A stretch of 64,000 nucleotides of DNA from Kordiimonas gwangyangensis DSM 19435 = JCM 12864 (GTDB lineage: Bacteria > Pseudomonadota > Alphaproteobacteria > Sphingomonadales > Kordiimonadaceae): contig NZ_AQXF01000001.1 in the NCBI RefSeq assembly GCF_000375545.1, positions 608,893 to 672,892 on the forward strand, given 5' to 3'. The translations under genes were made by a program, and so were the position numbers. The notes beneath the pieces are model-generated. The model saw nothing but the letters and a program-made list of their open reading frames with translations, made no database searches and had not been told where the DNA came from. This document shows positions 52,216 through 61,879 of this stretch, one piece after another (positions within the stretch are counted from its first letter, which is position 1; each line of letters begins with the position of its first letter).

Positions 52216-52998
52216 GTGAAAAAGCCCGCACATACAATGATGATCGGTGAACTGGCGAAGCGTTCGGGCGTGACCGAGCGCGCGCTCAGGCATTATGAGA
52301 CGGTGGGGCTTATGGCACCCGCCCGCACCGAGTCAGGACAGCGAGTGTACGGGGAAAAGGACATCCTGCGTCTGCAGGAAATCCAGCTTCTCAAACGTGC
52401 GGGCTTCACCCTCTCGGCCATCCGCAGCATGACAAAAGGCAAGGGGCCGGACGCGCGTGCGCTTCTCAGCACCCAGCTCACGGTCATGCAGGCGGAAGCA
52501 GCGCGGCTTGGTCGCGCCATCGAGGCCACCTCCCTCGCCCTCAAGGCGGTGGACGCGGGTGCGCCGGTCGACTTGTCCTCCCTCTGTCAGCTCATCAAAC
52601 AAGGAGAAGACCATATGAGCGAGGAAAAGTGGCAAAAGGTGTGGGACAAATTCTATACCGACGACGAGCAAGCCGCATGGCGGGACGCCAAGGACGCGAT
52701 CAGTGGTGACCAGATGCAGGACTATAACGCGCGCTGGATGGCGGTGATCGCCCGCGCCGAAAAGCTGAAGGGCGGTGACCCGGCGAGCGATGCGGCGCAG
52801 GAAGTGGCCCGGGAGTGGAACGCGCTTGTGGGCGTGCTCACGTCCATCAACCCGGACCTATCCAAAAGCGCGGGCAAGCTATACAACAACATGGATGCCT
52901 GGCCGAAGGATGGCCCGGCCCTTCCGTTCAGCCCCGACCTGTGGCCCTTCATGCAGCAGGCCTGCGCGATTGCAAAAGAACGTGAGCAAAAGGCCTAG
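52216..52998 (+). CDS. MerR-family regulator with TipAS-like effector domain
   Basis: A GTG start at 52216, preceded by AAGGAGA, is preferred over the ATG at 52147, which would overlap the operator. The 260-residue protein has the MerR winged helix (MIGELAKRSGVTERALRHYETVGLMAPART), a dimerisation helix (to about residue 120), and a C-terminal helical domain SEEKWQKVWDKFYTDDEQAAW, PDLWPFMQQACAIA, like the antibiotic-binding TipAS domain. Such proteins often autoactivate in response to small toxic compounds. No efflux gene is adjacent, so the target beyond itself is unknown. Confidence 0.9.
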   Translation: MKKPAHTMMIGELAKRSGVTERALRHYETVGLMAPARTESGQRVYGEKDILRLQEIQLLKRAGFTLSAIRSMTKGKGPDARALLSTQLTVMQAEAARLGRAIEATSLALKAVDAGAPVDLSSLCQLIKQGEDHMSEEKWQKVWDKFYTDDEQAAWRDAKDAISGDQMQDYNARWMAVIARAEKLKGGDPASDAAQEVAREWNALVGVLTSINPDLSKSAGKLYNNMDAWPKDGPALPFSPDLWPFMQQACAIAKEREQKA

Positions 52999-53005
52999 GC
53001 CAAAC

Positions 53006-53038
53006 AAAAAGCCCCTCAGCATCAGCGGAGGGGCTTTT
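53006..53038. terminator. Bidirectional intrinsic terminator
   Basis: AAAAAGCCCCTC and GAGGGGCTTTT form a strong stem between the convergent MerR-family gene and rlmN; A- and T-runs flank both sides. Confidence 0.85.
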
Positions 53039-53060
53039 CAATTTTATATCTGACGCGGGC

Positions 53061-54281
53061 CTAACCGGTCACCCAACCGAGGGCGCTGTCGCTTGCTTCC
53101 ATGTGCGGGGCATCGTTTGCGGCTGCCTCACGCGCGAGCTGCGCCTTGGATTTTTTCTCGGACGCGGATTTGAGCTGGCCGCACGCCGCCATGATGTCAC
53201 GGCCGCGTGGTGTGCGGATGGGGGCAGAAATGCCGCCCTCGTACACAATATCGGAGAAACGCTGGATCTGGTCCCAGTCCGAACACTGATATTCCGTACC
53301 CGGCCACGGGTTGAACGGAATGAGGTTCACTTTGGCCGGCAGCTTGTATTTGCGGATGAGGCGCACAAGCTCACGCGCGTCAGCGTCACTGTCGTTCACG
53401 CCCTTCAGCATGGCGTATTCAAACGTGATGCGGCGGGCATTGTGGGCGCCGGGGTAGTTGGCGCAGGCCGTCAGCACCTGTTCGAGCGAATATTTCTTGT
53501 TGATCGGCATGATGTCCGACCGCACGTCATCGCGCACAGCGTGGAGGCTGACCGCGAGGTTCACGCCGATTTCCTTGCCGCAGCGTTCCATGTGCGGCAC
53601 CACGCCGGATGTGGAAAGCGTGATACGGCGGCGGGAAAGCTGGATGCCTTCCTCGTCCATGATGATCTCAAGCGCCTTTTTGACGTTGTCGAAGTTATAA
53701 AGCGGCTCACCCATGCCCATCATCACGATGTTGGTAACGCGGCGCCCTTCTGTCGGGTTTTTCCACTCATCAAGATCATCCCGCGCGATCATCATCTGCG
53801 CCACGATTTCGCCCGCCGTCAGGTTGCGCACGAGGCGCATGGTGCCGGTGTGGCAGAATTTGCAGTTGAGCGTGCAACCCACTTGTGACGACACACAAAG
53901 CGTACCGCGGTCTTCTTCGGGGATATAAACCGTCTCGGCCTCGTTACCGTCCGCGAAGCGGATGAGGTATTTGCGTGTACCGTCGTTCGAATATTGTGCT
54001 TCCACAATCTGCGGGCGCTCGATGACAAAATGCTCAGCCAGTTTGGCGCGCACGTCCTTGGATACATTGCTCATGTCATCAAACGATGTCACACCACGGT
54101 GATAGACCCAGTGCCAGACCTGACCAGCGCGCATCTTGACCTGCTTTTCGGGCACACCGATGCCCGCAATCGCGGCCTTGAGGTCCTCGCGGTCGAGTCC
54201 AAGCAGGTTAAGTTTGCCTTCAGCGGCCAGATTTACGCGCGGGGAGATGATCGGCTCATGGCCGTTCGGGGTGATCTGCAT
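53061..54281 (-). CDS. rlmN: 23S rRNA (adenine2503-C2)-methyltransferase RlmN
   Basis: A radical-SAM enzyme that methylates C2 of A2503 in 23S rRNA, and A37 in some tRNAs. The 406-residue protein has the cluster motif [11 protein letters not shown] (CxxxCxxC), preceded by [10 protein letters not shown] with the Cys used for methyl transfer region, [17 protein letters not shown] (SAM site), [31 protein letters not shown], and the C-terminal [12 protein letters not shown], whose Cys is the catalytic methyl carrier. AGGAG precedes the ATG. Confidence 0.97.
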   Translation of the reverse strand: MQITPNGHEPIISPRVNLAAEGKLNLLGLDREDLKAAIAGIGVPEKQVKMRAGQVWHWVYHRGVTSFDDMSNVSKDVRAKLAEHFVIERPQIVEAQYSNDGTRKYLIRFADGNEAETVYIPEEDRGTLCVSSQVGCTLNCKFCHTGTMRLVRNLTAGEIVAQMMIARDDLDEWKNPTEGRRVTNIVMMGMGEPLYNFDNVKKALEIIMDEEGIQLSRRRITLSTSGVVPHMERCGKEIGVNLAVSLHAVRDDVRSDIMPINKKYSLEQVLTACANYPGAHNARRITFEYAMLKGVNDSDADARELVRLIRKYKLPAKVNLIPFNPWPGTEYQCSDWDQIQRFSDIVYEGGISAPIRTPRGRDIMAACGQLKSASEKKSKAQLAREAAANDAPHMEASDSALGWVTG

Positions 54282-54472
54282 CTTTTAACTCCTGCCTTTT
54301 GTGAGCGCACTCACGCCAGGGCGTTTCAGGCACGGGGCGTTCCACCACCGCGCGGGTTCAATGTTGGCGCGCGTTATACGCCTCATGGGCTATAAAGTAA
54401 AGCGCACCGATTGACGGCGCGAGGGCCGCACCATAAGCTCCGGCAAACAATCAAGGATGCGAGGAACACCCC

Positions 54473-55234
54473 ATGCCCGTGCCCACCGGTTACACCATCG
54501 CAAGCGCGCAATATTCCGCACGGCGCGGCGATATTCACGCGAATCTGGACAGCCATTTGCGTATGACCGAAGCGGCCGCAGCAGCCGGTGTGGATTTCCT
54601 CGTTTTCCCCGAACTGTCCCTCACCGGGTATGAGATGGACTTGGCCGACGCGCTGCAGACCACCGCGCATGACGCCGCCTTCGCGCCCTTGCAGGCGCTT
54701 GCTGCCCAACACGACATGCGGGTGATGGTGGGCATGCCGCTCAAGGCTGTAAGTGGCAAACCCTATATCGGCTCCATCATCTTCGGCGGCGCTTCCCCGG
54801 TCACCTACAATAAGGTGCATGTGCACGAGAGCGAGGCACCCTATTTCCAAGGCGATGACAAGGTGGGGCTGATTGAACATAAAGGCGCACGCATCGGCCT
54901 TGCCATTTGCGCCGACCTCAACCATGCAAGCCACGCCGCCAAAGCCGCCGACTGCGGCGCGGAGATTTATGCCGCCAGCGCGCTCATTTCAACGAACGGC
55001 TACGCCCGCGAAGCCAAAATGCTGGAAGGGTATGCGCGAGAGCACGGCATGGCGGTGATGCTGGCAAATTACGCGACCCAGAGCGGCGATTATATCCCAC
55101 CCGGCGGCAGCGCCATCTGGGATGAGAGCGGCCACCAGGTCGCCATCATGGACGACACTGAAGTGGCGCTCGTTATGGCAACAAAGACGGCTGAGAACGG
55201 TTGGGTAGGGAAAGTTCAGGCCTTCAGTAGCTAA
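54473..55234 (+). CDS. Carbon-nitrogen hydrolase (nitrilase superfamily)
   Basis: A 253-residue cytoplasmic amidohydrolase. The catalytic triad is visible: Glu in FPELSLTGYEMD (residue about 44), Lys in YNKVHVHESE (about 106), and Cys in GLAICADLNHASHA (about 145). Other landmarks are PGGSAIWDESGHQVA near the end. It hydrolyses C-N bonds of amides or ureides, but the substrate is unknown; aliphatic amidase or N-carbamoyl-type substrates are typical. Its 3' end overlaps that of the convergent MBL gene by 11 bases. ATG 54473 is preceded by GAGGAAC. Confidence 0.9.
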   Translation: MPVPTGYTIASAQYSARRGDIHANLDSHLRMTEAAAAAGVDFLVFPELSLTGYEMDLADALQTTAHDAAFAPLQALAAQHDMRVMVGMPLKAVSGKPYIGSIIFGGASPVTYNKVHVHESEAPYFQGDDKVGLIEHKGARIGLAICADLNHASHAAKAADCGAEIYAASALISTNGYAREAKMLEGYAREHGMAVMLANYATQSGDYIPPGGSAIWDESGHQVAIMDDTEVALVMATKTAENGWVGKVQAFSS

Positions 55235-56054
55235 AGCGCTCGCACTTCATCTCGCCCAGAACCTTCCGGCTTTTTGGCCACTGGTCGTGCACATGTTTCA
55301 CCAGCATGTCGAAGCCGCCATATTCCTTCATCCACTTTTCTTCCTTAGGGGCAAAGTGCATGGGAACAACGGTGTCGATTTGCCATGCGAAGGCGGCGGC
55401 TTCGCTTTGCTCCGCATTATTCAGGCCGTACCAGAAGGGCATCAGCATGATGTCCACCTCCGTGTGGCGAAGGCCGGCGCGGCGCAGGCTTTTCTTGTCC
55501 GCCGCGATATCGCCGGTGTGGAAAATGCGCACACCGTCAAGCGAGACCCGGTAACCGATATTCTGCGGCCCGCCCTCACCGTGGCTTACCCGGTAAGCCT
55601 CAATGGTCACATCGCCGATCTGCTGCGTGATGGGGCCTGCGTCTTCGCTTGGCAGCACCACATTCACCCGCGCGAGGTCCTCGGGCCGCGCTTTCCCGGC
55701 CTTCAGCATTTCAAACGCCTCAGGCGGCATGACATAGCGCACGGACTTATTCTTGCGCAGGTGGCGGAGCGTGCCAACGGGGTCAAAATGGTCATTGTGG
55801 TTGTGGCTCACGAGCGCGACCGTGACCTTATCAAACGGCGCTTCGCCGCTGATCATCTTGCCCGTCAGCTTCTTGCGCGGCATGGCATAGTCACCGTCGA
55901 AGGTGTCCTTCAACCGCACGGCATCAAAAAGCACCGCACTGTTGCGCCCCTCGGCCATGAAGCCCGAATTCGCGATATGGCAGAGCTTGATATCCTGCGC
56001 ATTTGCCGCACCGCCGATGAGCGAGAGCGCGAGGGTGGCAATAAGGCTTTTCAT
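55224..56054 (-). CDS. MBL-fold metallohydrolase (UlaG-like), exported
   Basis: A 276-residue precursor with signal peptide ending GGAANAQ. The metal site is VALVSHNHNDHFDP (HxHxDH form, with N within it), followed by SHGEGGPQNIGYRVS and IFHTGDIAADK (metal ligand Asp) and VPMHFAPKEEKW. This layout matches UlaG-type and related metal-dependent hydrolases of the beta-lactamase fold; the signal peptide puts it in the periplasm. The substrate is unknown. The stop overlaps that of the convergent nitrilase gene. Confidence 0.88.
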   Translation of the reverse strand: MKSLIATLALSLIGGAANAQDIKLCHIANSGFMAEGRNSAVLFDAVRLKDTFDGDYAMPRKKLTGKMISGEAPFDKVTVALVSHNHNDHFDPVGTLRHLRKNKSVRYVMPPEAFEMLKAGKARPEDLARVNVVLPSEDAGPITQQIGDVTIEAYRVSHGEGGPQNIGYRVSLDGVRIFHTGDIAADKKSLRRAGLRHTEVDIMLMPFWYGLNNAEQSEAAAFAWQIDTVVPMHFAPKEEKWMKEYGGFDMLVKHVHDQWPKSRKVLGEMKCERFSY

Positions 56055-56077
56055 ACGCGCGCTCCTGTCGCTCGGGC

Positions 56078-56602
56078 CTAGTAGCAGGCTTTGCTGATGG
56101 CGTTATAGGCGGCGGTGAAGCCGGAAAGGGAATAGGTGTCCGTCGTGTCGGTACCGCGTGACGATGAGGCTTTCACCACAAGGTTCGAGCCTGCCTTCAT
56201 TGCGCTCACCGCAGCGGCGTCGTCTTTCGGATCATAAGCCCATGCGCCGGAGCCTTCGGTGAAGAAGCTGAAATTGTGCCGGCCATCGACCGAGATTTTG
56301 GCTTCGCTGCCGCTGCGGATGGGATAACCCACAACAGCGTTCACTTCACCCTTCACACCAAATTTGGGCCGGTGCGTAACGGTCATGTAAATCTGGCCGC
56401 GGTTCACGTTCTTCTTGTTCGCGGTGCTGCGCTTGGGGGTTGAGATCATATAGCAGGTTTTGCTGCCGTCCGGCATGGTCCCTACCATGGCGTCCCAATC
56501 GCGGTAACTGCCCAGAAGCTTGGGTTTACCCTGTGCTTCAGCGCCCGCGCTCAGCACTGCCGAGCCAACCATCAATCCTGCAAGGAGAAGTGAAAATCGC
56601 AT
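56078..56602 (-). CDS. IalB-family (invasion-associated locus B) exported protein
   Basis: A 174-residue precursor starting at ATG 56602, with GAGGGA upstream; an upstream ATG at 56650 would hide the signal peptide RFSLLLAGLMVGSAVLSAGAEA. The mature part has the IalB layout: a start region YRDWDAMV, KTCYMISTPKRS, YMTVTHRPKF and a final ISKACY, giving two cysteines that may pair. Many alphaproteobacteria carry several members, and the name derives from Bartonella; outside pathogens the role is unknown. Confidence 0.8.
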   Translation of the reverse strand: MRFSLLLAGLMVGSAVLSAGAEAQGKPKLLGSYRDWDAMVGTMPDGSKTCYMISTPKRSTANKKNVNRGQIYMTVTHRPKFGVKGEVNAVVGYPIRSGSEAKISVDGRHNFSFFTEGSGAWAYDPKDDAAAVSAMKAGSNLVVKASSSRGTDTTDTYSLSGFTAAYNAISKACY

Positions 56603-56659
56603 ACGTCCCTCTTCTACTGTCGTCCCATCGACCCGAGCGGTGTGAGCCATGCCCGCACC

Positions 56660-57232
56660 TTAACTTTCATCCGCTTCACGCTTGGCGCGGCGCGCCAGCC
56701 TGCTGAACATACCGCCATGCACATGGGCGGGCCGCTCAATCGGCTCCTGCCCTGCCATGACGGGCCGTTCGGCATAACGCCCCAACACCCGCAAACGGTC
56801 ATACATCACTATAGCACCGGCTGTCGCCACGTTAAGGCTGAACTTTGTCGGGATTTTGATGATGTGGTCACAGCGTGCCACCATCTCGTCCGACAGGCTT
56901 TTACGTTCAGAGCCAAGAACATAGATCGCCTGCGTCGGATGGCGAAAGCTTGGCAGGTCTATCGCGTCATCGGTGATCTCGATCCCCACTAGCTTGCAGC
57001 CGTGCGGCACCTCAACAGCCTCGGGGCTATCATAGGTATAAAAGGGGATCTGCGTGTGGGTTTTGCTCGTGTCGGCGAAGTCTGCCGTTACCTGTGCGCC
57101 GGTGTGCGCCACCACCTTGGGGTTCACGGCAAACGCAAAACTCGCACCGAAGGCATGGGCCGTCCTGATCAGGTTGCCCATGTTGCCTTCTTTTGAGACC
57201 CCGTCGATCCCGATACCAAAATAGCCTCGCAT
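56660..57232 (-). CDS. TrmH/SpoU-family RNA 2'-O-methyltransferase
   Basis: A 190-residue SPOUT-fold methyltransferase. Motif 1 is EGNMGNLIRTAHAFGAS, motif 2 is AIYVLGSERKSLSDEM, and motif 3 is IKIPTKFSLNVATAGAIVMYDRL, the knotted SAM site. The RNA target cannot be assigned: family members modify tRNA position 18 or 34 or rRNA sites. The basic C-terminus (RLARRAKREADES) may contact RNA. It is 8 bases downstream of the MFS gene on the same strand. Confidence 0.93.
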   Translation of the reverse strand: MRGYFGIGIDGVSKEGNMGNLIRTAHAFGASFAFAVNPKVVAHTGAQVTADFADTSKTHTQIPFYTYDSPEAVEVPHGCKLVGIEITDDAIDLPSFRHPTQAIYVLGSERKSLSDEMVARCDHIIKIPTKFSLNVATAGAIVMYDRLRVLGRYAERPVMAGQEPIERPAHVHGGMFSRLARRAKREADES

Positions 57233-57239
57233 TGGCTGC

Positions 57240-58565
57240 CTAATCTCCCGCGTTTTGTGCTGGCGTGCTCACGTCCTGATCACCCGCACGGATTTCTTCG
57301 GGCTTTGCTTTAGCATAAGGATGCGCCGCTGCCAAAAGGCAGGAGGTGACAAGGATGGCTGACGCGATGAGGAGCGACAGTTCAAGGTTCCACTGGAAGG
57401 CAAAACCCGCCGCGATACTGGCGATCGGCAACAGCCCCACGGCCATGAACATCAGGATGCTCATCACCCGGCCGAGCAGTTTTTCCGGCGTGGCGCGCTG
57501 CAGGTAGGTGGTGAAATGCACCCAGATGTAACTGTCGCCGCAGCCCGCGATGAAAAACACCAGCATCGCCCACCAGTAAGGCGGGTAAAGCACGATAAGC
57601 CCGATGGTCGCGCCCGAGAAGGAGAAGATGAGGAACATTACCCGCACCACGCTCTCCGGCTTCGGCCATTTGAAGAAGCCGCCTGCGGTCGCACCCAATA
57701 GCGCACCGGTGCCGTAGGCTGCGATCTCAAGGCCGTAAACATAAGCGCCTTCCTCGAACCGCATGTCAGCGAGCACCGGCAGGCCAATGAAAATCGGCGC
57801 CTGAAAGAAGGTCTCAAGGATGGCGATACCAATGAAACCGAGCCGCACAGTGGGGTTCGACCACGCCCAGTGGATACCCTGCCAGATGGCAGACGCCATG
57901 GACTGGCCGCTATCCTCTTCGTCTTTCTCATAAGCGCGGATGCGCACAAACAGAAGCGTGAGGAAGGAGAAAGCGAACGTGAGGCCATCAAGGAAAAACG
58001 CACGCGCGAGGCCCATGCGGTCTTCCTGATAGTTGCCGCCCGCGTCTGCAGGAGCATGGCTCATGGTTGACGCCTCCCCCGCGATCACGATGCCCGCGAT
58101 CACGGGACCAATAATCACACCAAGCCACATAGTGGTCTGTACCAGCGAGTTGCCCGCCTGCAGGTCGTCTTTTTTCACGAGGCTCGGCACAATCGAGGTG
58201 GTGGCCGGATAAAAGAAGGCATCGGCCAGGCCAAAGGCGATGGCGACGATGAACACCAGCTCAATGGTCACATGGTCGATATAGAGGAGATATGAGAGCA
58301 CCATCACAAAGGCGAGGCGGAGGATATTGGTCCAGAGCATGACCCGGCGCGGGTCCGTACGGTCCACCAGCGCACCGCCCCACAGCATAAGCACCGCACG
58401 CGGCAAGCCTTGCGCCGCGAACACAAGGCCCATCAAAAGCTCGCTGCCCGTAAGCTGTAGAACAAGCCAAGGGAAAGCAAGCACGGTAACATGGTCGCCG
58501 ATAACGGAAATAAACTGGCCAAGCCAGTACAGGAGAAAGTTGCGATCTTTCAGAAGCTGCAGCAT
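57240..58565 (-). CDS. MFS transporter (MFS_3 / EntS-like)
   Basis: A 441-residue membrane protein, starting at ATG 58565 (MLQLLKDRNFLLYWLGQFIS); a GTG at 58613 gives a longer form, but the chosen start matches the family N-terminus. Motifs are FPWLVLQLTGSELLMGLVFA, GGALVDRTDPRRVMLWTN (loop 2-3), and LLGRVMSILMFMAVGLLPIAS. It belongs to the MFS_3 group of exporters that includes enterobactin exporter EntS. The substrate is unknown. A loop at about residues 180-240 carries a hydrophilic insert. Confidence 0.9.
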   Translation of the reverse strand: MLQLLKDRNFLLYWLGQFISVIGDHVTVLAFPWLVLQLTGSELLMGLVFAAQGLPRAVLMLWGGALVDRTDPRRVMLWTNILRLAFVMVLSYLLYIDHVTIELVFIVAIAFGLADAFFYPATTSIVPSLVKKDDLQAGNSLVQTTMWLGVIIGPVIAGIVIAGEASTMSHAPADAGGNYQEDRMGLARAFFLDGLTFAFSFLTLLFVRIRAYEKDEEDSGQSMASAIWQGIHWAWSNPTVRLGFIGIAILETFFQAPIFIGLPVLADMRFEEGAYVYGLEIAAYGTGALLGATAGGFFKWPKPESVVRVMFLIFSFSGATIGLIVLYPPYWWAMLVFFIAGCGDSYIWVHFTTYLQRATPEKLLGRVMSILMFMAVGLLPIASIAAGFAFQWNLELSLLIASAILVTSCLLAAAHPYAKAKPEEIRAGDQDVSTPAQNAGD

Positions 58566-58678
58566 AACAGGGGTCCGTTGAATAAAGTCCGGCGAGGGCA
58601 GCCATCTAGCCACGGCAGGTGCCGTGCGGCAAGTGTCGATAGGCGCAGAGCCCCGCCAGTAAAGGTTTTGTGATCACA

Positions 58679-59257
58679 ATGGCTGATAAAAAAGCAACAT
58701 CGCCCTGGGTAAAGCTCGCCATCGACTTTGGTCCGCTCCTTGTCTTTTTCCTGAGCTTCAAGCTGGGTGACATGTTTGTCGCGACCGGTGCCTTCATGGT
58801 GGCCAGCGTGGTGGCGATGATCGCCTCCCGCGTGCTGACGGGCCAGATTGCGCCAATGCTGAAGGTGACCTTTGTCATCGTCATGGTGATGGGCGGCTTG
58901 ACGCTTTACCTGCAGGACGAAACCTTCGTGAAAATGAAGCTGACGGTGATCAACACGCTTTTTGCTGTTGTGCTTCTGGGCGGGCTTCTGACCGGGCGGC
59001 TTTATATCAAGATGGTGATGGAACTGGCGTTCGAGATGGACGACGACGGCTGGCGCAAGCTCACGCGCAACTATGTGATTTTCCTCACTGTCATGGCCGT
59101 GCTCAACGAGCTGATCTGGCGCACGCAGTCGGACGACTTCTGGGTCAACTTCAAGACCTTCGGCTATATGGGCGCGACCTTTGTTTTCATCCTCGCGCAG
59201 ATGCCGATGCTGATGAAATATATGCCCGACGAAGACGAGGACGGCGGGAAAGCCTAG
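58679..59257 (+). CDS. Septation protein A-like inner-membrane protein (YciB / IspZ)
   Basis: A 192-residue protein with about five or six hydrophobic segments. The family start is [28 protein letters not shown], and [21 protein letters not shown] is also typical ([20 protein letters not shown] closes the last part). The family supports envelope integrity or septation in enterobacteria and interacts with cell elongation and division proteins. ATG 58679 is chosen over GTG 58670. Its stop overlaps the stop of the convergent NUDIX gene by 4 bases. Confidence 0.92.
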   Translation: MADKKATSPWVKLAIDFGPLLVFFLSFKLGDMFVATGAFMVASVVAMIASRVLTGQIAPMLKVTFVIVMVMGGLTLYLQDETFVKMKLTVINTLFAVVLLGGLLTGRLYIKMVMELAFEMDDDGWRKLTRNYVIFLTVMAVLNELIWRTQSDDFWVNFKTFGYMGATFVFILAQMPMLMKYMPDEDEDGGKA

Positions 59258-59787
59258 TAGCGCTCATCCGGGTTGGTGAAGGGGGCAAAGCCTGTTTTGC
59301 CCTGCACTTCACGGTAGTGCCCCAGCACCCAGTGCACACTGGGGAAGGCGAGCTCATCCCACGGGATGTCATCCCAGGCGAACAACCCCACCTCCAAGCT
59401 CTCAATGCCCGGCGCGATGTCGGGCGACCTGAGGCGCGCGCGGTACATCATATGCACCTGTGAAATATGCCGGACAGAGTAGACCGCGAGCAGATCGATA
59501 ATCTCGATATTCGCCGTCGCCTCCTCATAGGCTTCACGCGCCGCGCCTTCATGCGGGGCCTCGCCCAGTTCGAGGAAACCAGCAGGGATGGTCCAGCGGC
59601 CTTTTTGCGGGAAAATGGCGCGGCGACACAGGAGGATCTTGCCTTCGTGTTCGACGACAGAGCCCGCAATCACCCGCGGGTTTTCATAATTGATGAAACC
59701 GCAGTCGCTGCACACCAGCCGTTCGCGGTCGTCGCCCTCGGGGACTTGCCGTTTGAATGTGTCTGGGATGCCGGGACCGTTTACCAT
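59254..59787 (-). CDS. NUDIX hydrolase with N-terminal Cys pair
   Basis: A 177-residue protein. The N-terminus has [15 protein letters not shown], a partial zinc-ribbon like that before NUDIX domains of the NudC/COG1051 group. The NUDIX box begins [20 protein letters not shown], fitting GX5EX7REUXEE, though the usual Gly two residues after EE is replaced by Thr, a variant seen in COG1051. It should hydrolyse a nucleoside-diphosphate-linked compound, perhaps ADP-ribose or a nucleotide sugar. Convergent with the YciB-like gene. Confidence 0.88.
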   Translation of the reverse strand: MVNGPGIPDTFKRQVPEGDDRERLVCSDCGFINYENPRVIAGSVVEHEGKILLCRRAIFPQKGRWTIPAGFLELGEAPHEGAAREAYEEATANIEIIDLLAVYSVRHISQVHMMYRARLRSPDIAPGIESLEVGLFAWDDIPWDELAFPSVHWVLGHYREVQGKTGFAPFTNPDERY

Positions 59788-59838
59788 AGGGAGTAAGATA
59801 AGCCATGGCCGCGTGTGGTCCAGCGCTAAAATGCGGGG

Positions 59839-60198
59839 CTAGACGCGGATGTCGACAATCTGGCCGAGGGGGATGTCACGCTGCACACCCGCTTGCGTGG
59901 ACAAGCGGCCCACTGGCGCTTCCCGGTTGTTGGCATTCAGCGATGCCACTTTCTCAGATGCCACCTGCAGTTCGCGGGAGGACGAAAGCTCGTCCGAGCG
60001 GCTGGAGCGCTGGGCTGGTGCCTGCCGGTCCGCTTCTGAGCGGATGCCCTGCCGTCCCTTGAGCTGATCGCGGATAACATCTGTTGCGCGCGGCGTCAGG
60101 TCCACGCCCGAACGCGCGGCGCGTTTGCTGTTGCCTGCCTGAAGCTGAGCCTGCAACTGGGCCCCAAGGCCAGAATTACCTGAATTGATTTCAACCAT
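59839..60198 (-). CDS. Small basic low-complexity protein of unknown function
   Basis: A 119-residue frame, rich in Gln, Ser, Arg and Ala, with no signal peptide or membrane segment. Segments: NSGLGAQLQAQLQAGNSKRAA, LTPRATDVIRDQLKGRQG, a Ser/Arg stretch, and GQIVDIRV at the end. No clear ribosome binding site is seen before the ATG. Codon composition fits the surrounding genes and the gap would otherwise be long, which supports a real gene. No family was recognised; disorder in the middle is likely. Confidence 0.45.
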   Translation of the reverse strand: MVEINSGNSGLGAQLQAQLQAGNSKRAARSGVDLTPRATDVIRDQLKGRQGIRSEADRQAPAQRSSRSDELSSSRELQVASEKVASLNANNREAPVGRLSTQAGVQRDIPLGQIVDIRV

Positions 60199-60329
60199 GG
60201 TTTTCGATCACTACACAAAAATACTGACAACAGATTGGGGCAATTTTTTGCGCTTGAAGGCCGCAGAGTTCTTCGCTGGCCACGATCAGAATCGTGGTGA
60301 CATGCTAAACGCAAATCGTCACCAGAGTG

Positions 60330-61421
60330 TTAAAGATTGGGTCTTGCCCGCAGATTGTCAAGCATGGCCTGCAGCGGCGCAGCCTTGCTGGGATCCATCA
60401 GACTGATCCCACGCTCAAGTGCCGCAATCGCCGCCTCCCGATTCCCGAGCGACGCTTGTGAACGCGCCAGCATCATCCAGCCCTCCGCATCATCCGGGTT
60501 TTCTTCAAGCCGGGTGGCAAGCCGCTCGATCATGCTGGCGATGAAGGCTTCGCGGTCTTCCACGCTCATGGAATTGACCGCAGCCATCTCATCCGCGCTC
60601 AATTTGGGCGGGTTCACGCCAAGCCCCGCCAGTTTTTCGCGGAGCGGGCCCATCCACGGCGCATCGGGCGCCGAGCGATCGGCAAGTGCTGTCCATGTGG
60701 CGCGGGCCTTGTCTGGCTGGCCCATCTGCTCATACGCGAGGCCAAGATAATATTGCGCCGCCGGGTGGCCCGGTTCCTCGTTCAGCACACGTGCGAGCAC
60801 AAGACGCGAGGCCGGGGTCACCTGCCCGCCCGCCATGGCCAGCATGGCCTCAAACTGCTGCACGCGCCACTTTACATCCTCAGGCTCCAGTTCCGCGAGC
60901 CGGTCAAACGCGTTGGCGGCAACCGAATAGTCGCGCACTGCGCGCGCCGTTTTCGCCAGCACTTCCCAACCCTTCTTGTCGTCCGGGCTGTCTTTCAGGT
61001 GCGCGCGAATGGCCTCCATCGCCTCATCGAACGTCGGACCACCTTCTTCCACCTGCATATGCCGCCCCTCGGCAATAAAACCGGGCTTGGCGGGCAGGTC
61101 TGGGCTGCCGGCAAGCGCATAAAAGGTGGCTGGCAGTCCGATAAGCACGGCAAGAAGCGGTATCACCGTGCTGCGCGCACCAGCCTTCAGCGTGCTGTCA
61201 CTATCCGCGCGGGCGGCCTTGAGGATGCGGCGTTCGATCTCCACCTTGGCGGCAGCGGCGGATGTGTCGTCAATCGCCCCGCGGGCGCGGTCGGCCTCAA
61301 GCTCCTGAAGCTGCGCTTTATAGTGTGCGACCGGGTCAAGTCCTGCCGCTGTTCTGCGTTCCCCGCGCAGCAGGATCAGCGCAGCACTTACGAGCATGAG
61401 GATAAGGAAAAGCCAGATCAT
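60330..61421 (-). CDS. ccmI: Cytochrome c maturation protein CcmI (heme-lyase chaperone)
   Basis: A 363-residue membrane-anchored protein. The N-terminal part has two helices (MIWLFLILMLVSAALILL and VIPLLAVLIGLPATFYAL) flanking a cytoplasmic coiled segment; from about residue 140 it has TPR-like repeats (DDKKGWEVLAKTARAV, HPAAQYYLGLAYEQMGQPDKARATWTAL, DDAEGWMMLARSQASLG). CcmI holds apocytochrome c for the CcmF/CcmH ligation complex. It is the last visible gene of the ccmF-G-H-I run and overlaps ccmH by four bases. Confidence 0.94.
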   Translation of the reverse strand: MIWLFLILMLVSAALILLRGERRTAAGLDPVAHYKAQLQELEADRARGAIDDTSAAAAKVEIERRILKAARADSDSTLKAGARSTVIPLLAVLIGLPATFYALAGSPDLPAKPGFIAEGRHMQVEEGGPTFDEAMEAIRAHLKDSPDDKKGWEVLAKTARAVRDYSVAANAFDRLAELEPEDVKWRVQQFEAMLAMAGGQVTPASRLVLARVLNEEPGHPAAQYYLGLAYEQMGQPDKARATWTALADRSAPDAPWMGPLREKLAGLGVNPPKLSADEMAAVNSMSVEDREAFIASMIERLATRLEENPDDAEGWMMLARSQASLGNREAAIAALERGISLMDPSKAAPLQAMLDNLRARPNL

Positions 61422-61879
61422 TTGTCCTCGCCTTTCTCTTTCATGATGCGCGCGAGCTCTGCTTCCTCGTCAGCGCTCAGGGGCGCGGGCGGCGCGGCTT
61501 TGCGGCGGCGCGCGACTGCGACCGCCACGAGTGCCAGAAACAGGAAGGGCGAGGCCCACAGGAAATAGGTTTGCGGCTTTACCGGCGGCTCCAGAAGCAC
61601 CCAGTCACCATAGCGGTCGACAAGGTAGGCGCGCACATTCTCCGGGCTGTCGCCCATGGCGATACGCTCCCGCACAATCTGCCGGAGGTCACGCGCGAGA
61701 TCGGCATTCGAATCCTCGATCGATTGGTTCTGGCACACAAGGCAGCGGATATCTTTCATCAGCTCCCGCGCCATGGCTTCCTTCACCGGATCCTCAAGCG
61801 GTTTTTCATCAACCGCGACGGCAAAGGCCACGCCGGTGAGCAAGAGGCAGGCGATCAGCGCTGTGAAAAGGCGGCTCAT
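61418..61879 (-). CDS. ccmH: Cytochrome c maturation protein CcmH
   Basis: A 153-residue protein with signal peptide, the redox motif CLVCQNQSIEDSNADLARDLR near residue 47 (CxxC form LVCQNQ), and one C-terminal membrane helix (TYFLWASPFLFLALVAVAVA). It reduces the heme-binding cysteines of apocytochrome c in the periplasm. It overlaps both ccmG and ccmI by four bases, so translation is coupled. Confidence 0.95.
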   Translation of the reverse strand: MSRLFTALIACLLLTGVAFAVAVDEKPLEDPVKEAMARELMKDIRCLVCQNQSIEDSNADLARDLRQIVRERIAMGDSPENVRAYLVDRYGDWVLLEPPVKPQTYFLWASPFLFLALVAVAVARRRKAAPPAPLSADEEAELARIMKEKGEDK

